Part shown: positions 35,369 to 43,622 of the stretch, piece by piece | How positions within the stretch are numbered: position 1 is the first letter of the stretch | Layout of the letters: the number at the start of each line of letters is the position of its first letter | Assembly (NCBI GenBank): GCA_002371135.1 | Contig: DFGB01000079.1 | Location: 26,987-70,720 of the forward strand | DNA length: 43,734 bases | Source: Verrucomicrobia bacterium UBA3761 | GTDB lineage: Bacteria; Verrucomicrobiota; Kiritimatiellia; RFP12; UBA1067 | Reading direction: 5' to 3' | The notes under the pieces: generated by a model | Seen by the model: only the letters and a program-made list of their open reading frames with translations | Told to the model about the DNA's origin: nothing | The model's database searches: none | Position numbers and translations under genes: made by a program

Positions 35369-35380
35369 ACCTTTCAACTT
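35293..35380. repeat. Dispersed 75-bp element forming the 3' end of the preceding CDS
   Basis: GGATTTGTTCGCGTA..ATAA.CCGCTCACT..GCGAGGG..CCCGGGCAAATCC. It aligns over about 75 bp (roughly 80 percent by eye) with the reverse complement of intergenic 43411-43490. In both places CAACTTTTCA repeats follow it. Here the element is read as the last codons of the glycosidase-like gene and its stop codon. Confidence 0.8.
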
Positions 35381-35415
35381 TTCAGTCTTTCGTTGTAAGC
35401 AAAAAGGAGATGGCA

Positions 35416-38400
35416 ATGAAACATAAGAACATGCTGGCCAATGCAATAGTTTCGGCCGCGATTGCGGCTCTTCCGCTGTTCGCTGCCTTCGGCTTCACGC
35501 TCGAAGGCACTTTCACCGGCGCGACTCGCTATGTCTCAAAGTCCGGTAGCGATTCCAACGGCGGCACATCCTGGGACGACGCCAAACAGACAATCCAGGC
35601 GGCTGTCGATCTCTGCGCCTCTGGCGACACCGTGGTCGTCGACGACGGCGAATATTCCGACACGACGCAGTGGACTTCCGCGAGCGACAATGCGAAGACG
35701 CTGCCGACCGTCGTGCAAATCACGAAACGCATCCATCTAGTCTCGCGCAACGGCAAGCACAAAACGCATATCGTAGGCAGATGGGCCGATACGGCGACTG
35801 GAGTTGGAACCGGCGCCGCGCGCTGCATCTACATCAACGGAACGGCTTCGGCGAACGACGCTGCCAACGGCACGCTCATCGAAGGCTTCACGATTCGCGA
35901 CGGCGCGACGGAATACGCCACGGCGGACAATAACGATTACGACAGCGCAGGCGGCATCTGCGGCGGCACGGGCGCCAACGGCAAGGGCCTCGCCTATGTC
36001 GTCGATTGCGACATCGTAAACTGCCGCGCAGGTACTGGCGCCGCGATTTCCCGCGGCATCGTGCCGATTCGCTGCGCGTTCGTCGGCAACCGTGGCGTAC
36101 AAGGCACCAACAACCAGCATGTTTTCTACCGCACGCTCTACGCCTACAACTGCGTATTCGCCATGAACGGCCCCGCTGCGCGGACCGTCGGCACAAACGG
36201 CGGCTCCATATTCGCCCAGACGCAAGCCGCCACGATCGTAAACTGCACGTTCATCGACAACACCTGCTACACGCTCCAGCCAAACGGCGACTACAAGTCT
36301 CCGATTTACAACTGCGCGTTTCTCGGCGACGGCGAGGCGCTTTCGTACGGCAAGGGAGGCCACAAGGCCTATATCTATCCTACGAATTGTGTCCAGACGG
36401 CATCGGGCACCGACATCGGCGGCCGCATCGCCGAAGAAGGAGCTACCGCAGGTTGCAAGGTAGGCGTCTCCGAATTCCAGCACTGGTACGCCGCCGACAC
36501 ACGCGAGTGGAAGTCCGCCGTGAACGGCGATCTCAAGGATGCAGGCTTCAACGCCCGCTCCGTCGCCGCGACGTTCGTCCCGGAAGAATACCTCGACACC
36601 GACTTCTTCGGCAAAGCGCGCAACTGGACGTCCGTCGATATAGGCGCCATCGAGGCGCAAGGCGAGGCGGCCGATCCGGCGCTCGGCACGATACAGCTCG
36701 GCACCAATGTCGCCGTCATGGCGGGGACGGATGTCGTTTCGCTCCCGAGAGGTTTCGTTTCGTGCGAGGCGGCTACCGCCCAGGTGCGCCTCGTCCCGAC
36801 GATCGGCGATGCGACGCCGCTCTTTGGCTACGCCGTTTCCGGCGAATGGGGCTCCTTCTACCGCTATCCCGATCTCGGCGCCGACCGCGGCGCGTGGATG
36901 ACCCCGCCCGCCTCCGGCAAAGCCGTCACGGTGGACGCAAAAGTTGCTGCCGACGAAACGTGGGTTGATGGTTCGTATGCGGGCGGCGACTCCGACGGCT
37001 CGGAGACAAAACCGTACACCACCATCCAGGACGCGGTTGGCAACACCGCTCCATACGGGCTCGTCCATGTCGCGCCGGGCACTTACGCCACAGGCGGCAC
37101 GACGCTTTCCGGACACAAAGTCGTCTCCCGCGTCGGCATCGAGAACCAGGTCGCCATCCGCGCCGACGGATCCGCCGAAGACACGATCATCCGCGGCGAC
37201 GCGGACACCCGGTGTGTGGCGGTCCGGCGTCAGGCCGTGACAGTCCATCTACAGGGCTTCACTCTTGAAAACGGCACTGCGGACAAGGGCGCATTGGATG
37301 CGGACGGTCTCGGCGGCGGCTTCTACGCGACGCCGCAGTCCTGGACGGACGGCGCCGGCCTTGACATCGGATACCAGCGCAACGCGCAGGTGACGGACTG
37401 TATTTTCACCGGCAACTCCGCGCGGCAGGGCGCCGCGATGTGCGGCGGATGGGCGCAGCGCTGCGTGTTCTACGACAACGTCGCTACAGCCAACAACCGC
37501 GTTACAAGCACTCAGACGGGCAACGACTACCAGCGTGGCGCCGTAGCATTCAAGTCCGTTCTGTCGGCGTGCGTCGTCCGCGACAATCTCCAGACCCGCA
37601 CCGACACCGTGAGTTCGCTCTACAAGTGCCACCCATACAACGTCTCGTTCGCGGAGACGAACTATACTGCCGGCGTGACATCCGGGAACCCCGACTACCG
37701 CCCGGTCGATCGCAACACGCCAGCCTACAACTGCGCTTTCATGGGCGGCTATCTCGACGACCACAATGACTCCGTCACAATCGTTCCCGTCGGCAACGTC
37801 GGCGACACGACGCTCCAGAGCAAATCATGGCTCGCGCGCTACGACCGTGATGAACTCTTCGTTGATCCAGACAAAGGTGATCTGCATTTGAGGTCGACGA
37901 CAGACGCCGCGTCGAAGGGCGCCGCCACGGCCTACCGCGCGGCGATGTTCGCCGTCGGCGACATCGAGGGCGACGCCCTTGGCTACATAGACGGCAATCC
38001 CGTCCCCGGCGCGTATTCGACCGTCCTTGAAGGGCGCGACCTTTACGTGGATGCCGTGAACGGCAGCGACGCCGCCGACGGCCGCACGGCGGCGACCGCG
38101 AAGAAGACGCTTGCCGCCGCGCTCGCCCTCGCCCACACGGGCGACACCGTCCACGCCGCGCCCGGCGACTACGCCGACGGCACCATGACGTACTCTGGCG
38201 GCACGGTCCTTATCGCGCCAACGAACGGCGTCCATTCTGCATCGCGCGGCGTCGTGCCTAAAGGCGTCTCGCTCGTCGCCGACGAAGGCCCGGCGGTCAC
38301 GTTCATCACCGGCGCCATCGACAACTTGAACGGCAACGGTCTCGGCGACACGGCCGTGCGCTGCCTCACCGCCCTTGCCGGATCGAAGGTCGCCGGCTTC

Positions 38401-39504
38401 ACGCTTCGCGGCGGCTCGACGTTCAACACCACCGGCGACATGCGCGACGAAAACATGGGCGGTCTCGCGCTCGCTCCGTCCTGCCGTCACGGAGAAACGG
38501 GATCGGCGGTCTTCGAAAACTGCGTGTTCACGAATGGTTTCGCCCGCACGGCCGGCGATGTCGCAGGCGGTATCCTGCGTCGCTGTCGTCTCTACGGAGG
38601 CAAAGTTTCCTCCGGCGCGGCGATTTCGATGTATTCGCGTTTCGAACACTGCCTGCTCGTGAACGAATCCGACGACGATACGGGTGTAAGGTTCTGCGGC
38701 GGCATGCGCTCTTGCACATATGTGAATAAGCAGGGCAAGGCGTCCGGTCAGAATGTCGAACTCGGAAACAGCCTATTTGAATATGGCGCAACATTCGAGA
38801 ACTCGGTTATTGCCACGGTCAACTCCTATGGCGGTGATTTGCATCCCGTTCTCGAGAATATGACGAACTGCCTTTGGGTGGTCGGCGGCGAAAATGCGAA
38901 GCTCGACCTCGCCACGTGCGCGAACGTTAAAACGGTCGCCTTGGTGGACGATGCGCTTGCGATGTTGGATGCCGCCTACGCACCGCTCGCGGGCTCCGAT
39001 CTCGTTGATGCCGGCGACCGCGCACTTCTCGCAAAGCTCTCCGGCGACGTCTCGACCGACCTCGCGGGAGGACAGCGCATCTACGGCGGCGCGCTGGATA
39101 TCGGCGCGTTTGAATACGATCTTCTCCAGGATCTTGCCATGACGTTGCACCATCGCGTCGGCGTCGTCAATGTCGCGTCCGCCGGCGAGGAGATCGCGCT
39201 TGCCGACGGCAAGATTCGCATCCCGGCCGGTGCGATCGACGCGGGTGTTTCCGTCAATCGCGAGAGCGGCTTTGCCTTCTCCGCGGAGGTGACCGGCTCG
39301 GGGACGCTGTCGATTTACATCGGCGATATGGAGACGCCGTGGCGCACTCTGACTGCGGCGGATGGCGAGACGGAGCTGCGATTCCGCGTCGCGGCCGGAA
39401 CGACGGCTCTTCGCTTCGCCTACGTACCCGGGGCTTCGGATGCCGACGGCGCGTCGATCGGCGCTTTCGTCGGCACCAACGGATTGCTGCTGATCATCAA
39501 ATAG
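35416..39504 (+). CDS. Giant exported triple beta-helix protein (1362 aa)
   Basis: A 1362-residue exported protein. The signal is MKHKNMLANAIVSAAIAALPLFAAFGF; AGGAG six bases upstream favours the ATG at 35416 over that at 35410. Three similar modules each begin with a DUF1565/pectate-lyase-like start: RYVSKSGSDSNGGTSWDDA (about residue 40), TWVDGSYAGGDSDGSETKPY (about 515) and LYVDAVNGSDAADGRTAAT (about 875). Each passes into right-handed beta-helix coils with G-F-T-(I/L) turns and recurring DIGAF/IGAIE ends. A C-terminal beta domain (about 1250-1362) closes the protein. Parallel beta-helices of this type bind or cut polysaccharides; catalytic residues cannot be assigned. Its place between a glycosidase-like lipoprotein and the GRE suggests a surface glycan-handling role. 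Confidence 0.8.
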   Translation: MKHKNMLANAIVSAAIAALPLFAAFGFTLEGTFTGATRYVSKSGSDSNGGTSWDDAKQTIQAAVDLCASGDTVVVDDGEYSDTTQWTSASDNAKTLPTVVQITKRIHLVSRNGKHKTHIVGRWADTATGVGTGAARCIYINGTASANDAANGTLIEGFTIRDGATEYATADNNDYDSAGGICGGTGANGKGLAYVVDCDIVNCRAGTGAAISRGIVPIRCAFVGNRGVQGTNNQHVFYRTLYAYNCVFAMNGPAARTVGTNGGSIFAQTQAATIVNCTFIDNTCYTLQPNGDYKSPIYNCAFLGDGEALSYGKGGHKAYIYPTNCVQTASGTDIGGRIAEEGATAGCKVGVSEFQHWYAADTREWKSAVNGDLKDAGFNARSVAATFVPEEYLDTDFFGKARNWTSVDIGAIEAQGEAADPALGTIQLGTNVAVMAGTDVVSLPRGFVSCEAATAQVRLVPTIGDATPLFGYAVSGEWGSFYRYPDLGADRGAWMTPPASGKAVTVDAKVAADETWVDGSYAGGDSDGSETKPYTTIQDAVGNTAPYGLVHVAPGTYATGGTTLSGHKVVSRVGIENQVAIRADGSAEDTIIRGDADTRCVAVRRQAVTVHLQGFTLENGTADKGALDADGLGGGFYATPQSWTDGAGLDIGYQRNAQVTDCIFTGNSARQGAAMCGGWAQRCVFYDNVATANNRVTSTQTGNDYQRGAVAFKSVLSACVVRDNLQTRTDTVSSLYKCHPYNVSFAETNYTAGVTSGNPDYRPVDRNTPAYNCAFMGGYLDDHNDSVTIVPVGNVGDTTLQSKSWLARYDRDELFVDPDKGDLHLRSTTDAASKGAATAYRAAMFAVGDIEGDALGYIDGNPVPGAYSTVLEGRDLYVDAVNGSDAADGRTAATAKKTLAAALALAHTGDTVHAAPGDYADGTMTYSGGTVLIAPTNGVHSASRGVVPKGVSLVADEGPAVTFITGAIDNLNGNGLGDTAVRCLTALAGSKVAGFTLRGGSTFNTTGDMRDENMGGLALAPSCRHGETGSAVFENCVFTNGFARTAGDVAGGILRRCRLYGGKVSSGAAISMYSRFEHCLLVNESDDDTGVRFCGGMRSCTYVNKQGKASGQNVELGNSLFEYGATFENSVIATVNSYGGDLHPVLENMTNCLWVVGGENAKLDLATCANVKTVALVDDALAMLDAAYAPLAGSDLVDAGDRALLAKLSGDVSTDLAGGQRIYGGALDIGAFEYDLLQDLAMTLHHRVGVVNVASAGEEIALADGKIRIPAGAIDAGVSVNRESGFAFSAEVTGSGTLSIYIGDMETPWRTLTAADGETELRFRVAAGTTALRFAYVPGASDADGASIGAFVGTNGLLLIIK

Positions 39505-39513
39505 CGCCCGCCT

Positions 39514-39549
39514 CATCCCTCTTCCCTCTTCCCTCTTCCCTCTTCCCTC
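39514..39549. repeat. CTTCCCT array abutting the GRE start codon
   Basis: Five TCCCTCT-type heptads run directly into the ATG at 39550. No Shine-Dalgarno sequence is present. Confidence 0.9.
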
Positions 39550-41763
39550 ATGAAAAAAAGAATCGAAGATATGCGCTACGATCTGCGAATGAAGCGGCTG
39601 ACTGCGCGCAAAATCGAACAAACCAAGGAGAAGCAGGCGAAACTGGGTTCGCGGGACGAAGACGACTACGGATTCGTCCTGCCGCCCGTGACGTTCAAGG
39701 TCGATTTGCCCGTGCGCGACGCAACGGGACAATGGTCCGGCCCTCGTTCGTGGGCGGCGAACTTCCGCTGGCTCATGGAGCATCATCCGTGCTACATCGA
39801 TCCTGACGACGCCATCGCCGGGCGCTGGATGTTCATGCTCTCGCGCATGCGCCTCGGGTATCAACTTTCGCGCTCGAACTTCGCCTTCGACTATTCGCAT
39901 CTCGAACCGCTGCAGAAGAAGTACGACATAACGACCGGAATTGGCAAGGATGCCCATTTCGCTCCCGACTACAAGATCGGCCTCGACCTCGGCTGGGGCG
40001 GTCTGCTGGAGAAGGTACGGACGGCGCGATTTGAATTTTTAGCCGCAAAGAACGCAAAGAGCGCAAAGGAAAAACTTGCCTCGGAAGACATATCCTATGC
40101 CATTGAACTGATGGACGCAGAGGAGCAAGCGATCCTCGGCGTGCAAGCCTGGATGCGGCGTCTCGGAGAGGCGGCGGCCGACCGCACGATGACCGAGGAG
40201 GATCCCGCGCGCCGCGCGAATCTCGACGAAATGGCGCGTATCTGCCTGAAACTCGTGGAGCGTCCGCCGGAGACCTTGCGCGAGGCGGTGCAGTGGATCG
40301 CCGTTTTCAACATGGCCTCGCGAACATACAACCGCGACGGCGCGGGCGGGCAGCTCGACGAGCTGCTGCGCCCCTACTACGAACGCGACATTGCCGCCGG
40401 ACTCATAACGGACGAAGACGCGGAATTCTATTGCTTCTGCCTGCTTCTCAACGATCCGCACTATTACCAGATCGGGGGGCCTGCGGCCGACGGAACCGAC
40501 CAGACTTCGCGAATGAGCTATATCATTCTCGAAGCGGCGGGCAGGCTCAAGAGTTCGTGCAACCTCACGATTCGCGTCTGGGACGGCATGGACCGCGCGC
40601 TCTACCGCCGCGGCGTCGAGATTCTCCTCGCCAACCGTCTTGGCTATCCGCGCTTCTCGGGCGACAAGGCGCTCGTCGAAGGGTTCATGAAGAACGGCTA
40701 TTCCGCCGGACTCGCCCGCCGGCGCATCGCCGTCGGCTGCAACTGGATGAGCCTGCCGGGCCTCGAATACACTCTGAACGACGTCGTCAAGATCAACATC
40801 GCCAAGGTGTTCGAGGTGGCGTTTGCCGAATCCTCCGCATGGGAGGAACTGGAGGCGAACTATCGCAAACATTTCGCCGCCGCAGTCGCGGTGACGGCGG
40901 AGGGAATAGACTTCCACCTCGACCACCAGTACCTCAACGAGCCGGAGCTGATGCTCAATCTTCTCTCGCACGGGCCGATAGAGAAGGGCATGGACGTCAG
41001 CCACGGCGGGGCGGCATATTACAACATGGCCATAGACGGCGCGGGGCTTGCGGTCGTCGCCGATTCATTCGGCGCGATCGAGCAGCGCGTAGTGGACGAG
41101 AAAGCGCTTTCGTTCGCCGAAGTCAAAGACGCCGTCGCCTCGAACTTCGCGGGCGAGAGGGGCGAGCGCACACGCAAAATGCTCGACTCCGCCGGGCGCT
41201 ACGGCGCGGGGGGCACGCGAGCGGACGCATGGGCCGTCAAGCTCACCGAGATCCTTAACAGCGAGATCGCGGGCCACACCACTCCGCACGGCTTCAAGCT
41301 CATCCCGGGATGGTTTACTTGGGCGGATACTTTGCGTTTCGGCCGCGCCGTCGGCGCCACGCCCAACGGACGCAAGGCGGGCGAGCCAATTTCACATGGC
41401 GCGAATCCGCTCCCAGGTTTCCGCAAGGACGGCGCGCTCACTGCGATGGCGGCGGCAATTGCCTCTGTGCAGCCGGGCTACGGCAATACCGCGCCATGGC
41501 AGCTGGAAGTCGATATAGGGCTTGCCGACGACGAGAATGCGGTCGACAAACTTATGGCGCTCATGGATGGTCATTTCGCGCTGGGCGGCACGCTCATCAA
41601 CATCAACGTGGTCGATGCGCAGAAGATACTCGATGCGGACAAGGATCCGTCGAAATATCCCGACCTCGTCGTGCGCGTCACGGGCTTTAGCGCATATTTC
41701 AACTCGCTCTCGCCCGCCTTCAGACAGCTCGTCGTGAAGCGACTCATAAGGGAGGCGGTGTAA
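39550..41763 (+). CDS. Glycyl radical enzyme of unknown reaction
   Basis: A 737-residue glycyl radical enzyme (PFL/dehydratase superfamily). The C-terminal radical site is RVTGF with Gly712, followed by SAYFNSLSP. The active-site Cys is C397 in IAVGCNWMSLPG. The N-terminal part has the family-like GKDAHFAPDYKIGLDLGW. Known eliminases such as glycerol, propanediol and choline enzymes have Cys-x-Glu at the active site, and PFL has Cys-Cys; Asn-Trp-Met here matches neither, so the reaction is open. It is shorter than the usual 780-850 residues. An in-frame stretch at residues 163-174 (LAAKNAKSAKEK) is encoded by a common-looking intergenic repeat. The SSS symporter starts two bases after the stop, and the activating enzyme follows it. 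A sugar or polyol substrate is likely from context. Confidence 0.9.
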   Translation: MKKRIEDMRYDLRMKRLTARKIEQTKEKQAKLGSRDEDDYGFVLPPVTFKVDLPVRDATGQWSGPRSWAANFRWLMEHHPCYIDPDDAIAGRWMFMLSRMRLGYQLSRSNFAFDYSHLEPLQKKYDITTGIGKDAHFAPDYKIGLDLGWGGLLEKVRTARFEFLAAKNAKSAKEKLASEDISYAIELMDAEEQAILGVQAWMRRLGEAAADRTMTEEDPARRANLDEMARICLKLVERPPETLREAVQWIAVFNMASRTYNRDGAGGQLDELLRPYYERDIAAGLITDEDAEFYCFCLLLNDPHYYQIGGPAADGTDQTSRMSYIILEAAGRLKSSCNLTIRVWDGMDRALYRRGVEILLANRLGYPRFSGDKALVEGFMKNGYSAGLARRRIAVGCNWMSLPGLEYTLNDVVKINIAKVFEVAFAESSAWEELEANYRKHFAAAVAVTAEGIDFHLDHQYLNEPELMLNLLSHGPIEKGMDVSHGGAAYYNMAIDGAGLAVVADSFGAIEQRVVDEKALSFAEVKDAVASNFAGERGERTRKMLDSAGRYGAGGTRADAWAVKLTEILNSEIAGHTTPHGFKLIPGWFTWADTLRFGRAVGATPNGRKAGEPISHGANPLPGFRKDGALTAMAAAIASVQPGYGNTAPWQLEVDIGLADDENAVDKLMALMDGHFALGGTLININVVDAQKILDADKDPSKYPDLVVRVTGFSAYFNSLSPAFRQLVVKRLIREAV

Positions 41764-41764
41764 A

Positions 41765-43387
41765 GTGCTTTTGAACGGTCTCGACTGGGCGGTCATAATA
41801 GCGTTCTTCGTCGTGCTTGCGCTCATACCCGCTCTCGCGTCGCTCAAGAGCCGCGGGACGGCGGGGGACTTCTTCAACTCCGGGCGTTCCATGCCGTGGT
41901 GGCTGATCGGCTTCTCGATGGTGGCCGCGACTACGGCGACGGACTCCGCGAACTTCTTCGCAGAAGTCATCAGGCGCGATGGCATGTGCGGCAACTGGGT
42001 GATGTGGGCGTTCATTCTAACGGGTCTGCTTACCGTTTTCGTCTATGCGAAGCTGTGGGTGCGTTCCGGGGTTTCCACCGACATGGAGTTCTACGAGCTT
42101 CGGTATTCCGGGAAGCCGGCGGCGTTCCTCCGCGCCGTGCGCACGATCTACCTCGGCGTGGTATTCAACGTGCTCGTCCTCGGCAACGTCATACTCGCCG
42201 CGATCAAAATCGGCGTCGTCCTCTTCGGCATCGACGCCAATACGATACTTCTCGTCACGATCGTCGCCTCGATCGTATATACGTTCTTCGGCGGAATACG
42301 CGGCGTCATCTGGACGGACTTCTTCCTTTTCCTCGTCGTGATGGCAGGGGCCGCGGCGGCGATGGTGTATGGCCTGGCGCTTCCGGAGGTCGGGGGGCTT
42401 GCCGGAATCGCGGCGAACCCGGAGACCGCGAAGCGGCTATCGATATTTCCTGACTTCGGTTCGCGCGACACGCTTCTCACGATGTTCGTCATACCGCTCG
42501 CGGTGCAGTGGTGGAACGTTTGGAAGGCGGGTTCCGAGCCTGGCGGCGGCGGGTATATCGTCCAGCGCATGCTGACTGCGAAGTCCGGAAACCATGCGCT
42601 CGCCGGGACGCTCTTCTTCAACGTGCTCAACTGGGTGATACGTCCGTGGCCGTGGTATATCGTCGGCCTCTGCTCCGTTATCGTCTATCCCGATCTCGCC
42701 TCGATAAAAGCCGCGTTCCCGGATGTGGATCCTTCACTCGTGCAGGGCGACATGGCGTATCCCGCGATGCTTACCAAGGTTCCTCATCTGTGGCTCGGCG
42801 TCGTCGCCGCGTCGATGATGGGCGCACTATTCTCGACCGTCGCGGCGCACTTGAATCTCGGCAGCGCCTACATCGTCAACGATCTCTGGAAGCGTTTTGC
42901 GCGGCCGGGCGCGAGCGACCGCGAGCTTATCTGGGTGGGCCGCGCGTCGATGCTGCTTCTGCTGCTTCTCGGATGCTGGATCGCGCCGTTCCTCAAGAGC
43001 GCCAAGGCGGCTTTCGACCTGATGTTGCTCATCGGCGCGGGGTCCGGCTCGATCTTCCTGCTGCGGTGGTTCTGGATGAGGATAAACGCCTGGACGGAGA
43101 TAGCAGGGATGGGCGTTTCGCTGGTCGCCGCTCTAGTCTTGCAATTCGGTTTTCCCGCGATGGCGCCGTGGAAGAGGATGATGGTCGCGATCTGCATTAC
43201 CACCGCGAGTTGGCTTGCCGTCACTCTCCTGACGAAGCCGACGGATGCGGCCGTCGCGGCGAAATTCAAAGCCGCAGTGAGGGCGGAGGGACGCGATGTC
43301 GGCAAAGGTCTCCTCTTGACGGCCCTCTCGGCAATGGCGATTTTCGCGATGATATGGGCTGTCGGCAAGGTGCTATTTAAAGGTTGA
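41765..43387 (+). CDS. Sodium:solute symporter (SSS family)
   Basis: A 540-residue polytopic inner-membrane carrier of the SSS family, which imports sugars, sialic acid or other solutes with Na+. About 13 hydrophobic segments are visible. Family marks are the N-terminal GDFFNSGRSMPWWLIGFSM with ATTATDS, FFGGIRGVIWTDFFLF in the middle and MMGALFSTVAAHLNLGSAYIVND in the second inverted repeat. The start is GTG at 41765, with GGAGG about ten bases upstream; the GRE stop codon ends one base before, so the two are coupled. The pairing suggests that the imported compound or its product is the GRE substrate. The final residues (LFKG) and stop are supplied by the AAAGGTTGA repeat. Confidence 0.92.
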   Translation: MLLNGLDWAVIIAFFVVLALIPALASLKSRGTAGDFFNSGRSMPWWLIGFSMVAATTATDSANFFAEVIRRDGMCGNWVMWAFILTGLLTVFVYAKLWVRSGVSTDMEFYELRYSGKPAAFLRAVRTIYLGVVFNVLVLGNVILAAIKIGVVLFGIDANTILLVTIVASIVYTFFGGIRGVIWTDFFLFLVVMAGAAAAMVYGLALPEVGGLAGIAANPETAKRLSIFPDFGSRDTLLTMFVIPLAVQWWNVWKAGSEPGGGGYIVQRMLTAKSGNHALAGTLFFNVLNWVIRPWPWYIVGLCSVIVYPDLASIKAAFPDVDPSLVQGDMAYPAMLTKVPHLWLGVVAASMMGALFSTVAAHLNLGSAYIVNDLWKRFARPGASDRELIWVGRASMLLLLLLGCWIAPFLKSAKAAFDLMLLIGAGSGSIFLLRWFWMRINAWTEIAGMGVSLVAALVLQFGFPAMAPWKRMMVAICITTASWLAVTLLTKPTDAAVAAKFKAAVRAEGRDVGKGLLLTALSAMAIFAMIWAVGKVLFKG

Positions 43388-43622
43388 AAGGTTGAAAAGT
43401 TGAAAAGTTTAATCAACAAAAGGATTTGCCCGGGATTAACGACCCTCGCTTAGTGAGCGGCTTATATACGCGAACAAATCCGTGTGTTAATCATAAAGTT
43501 GATAGTTTGAAAAGTTCTCTCAAGTTCCTCTGTGACTCTGTGTTAAAAAGGAAGGCTTGAAACAAATCGAAAAATTCTTTTCAACCTTTCAACCTATCAA
43601 CCTTTCAACCTTTCAACTTCTT
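43388..43622. repeat. Repeat-filled gap between symporter and GRE activase
   Basis: In order: AAAGGTTGA array (to 43412); reverse-oriented 75-bp element (43411-43490) with inverted ends AAAGGATTTG and CAAATCC; right arm of the ACACAGAG element (43514-43561); ATCGAAAAATT; CAACCTTT array (43571-43618) touching the start codon at 43623. No gene is present in the 235 bp. Confidence 0.85.
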
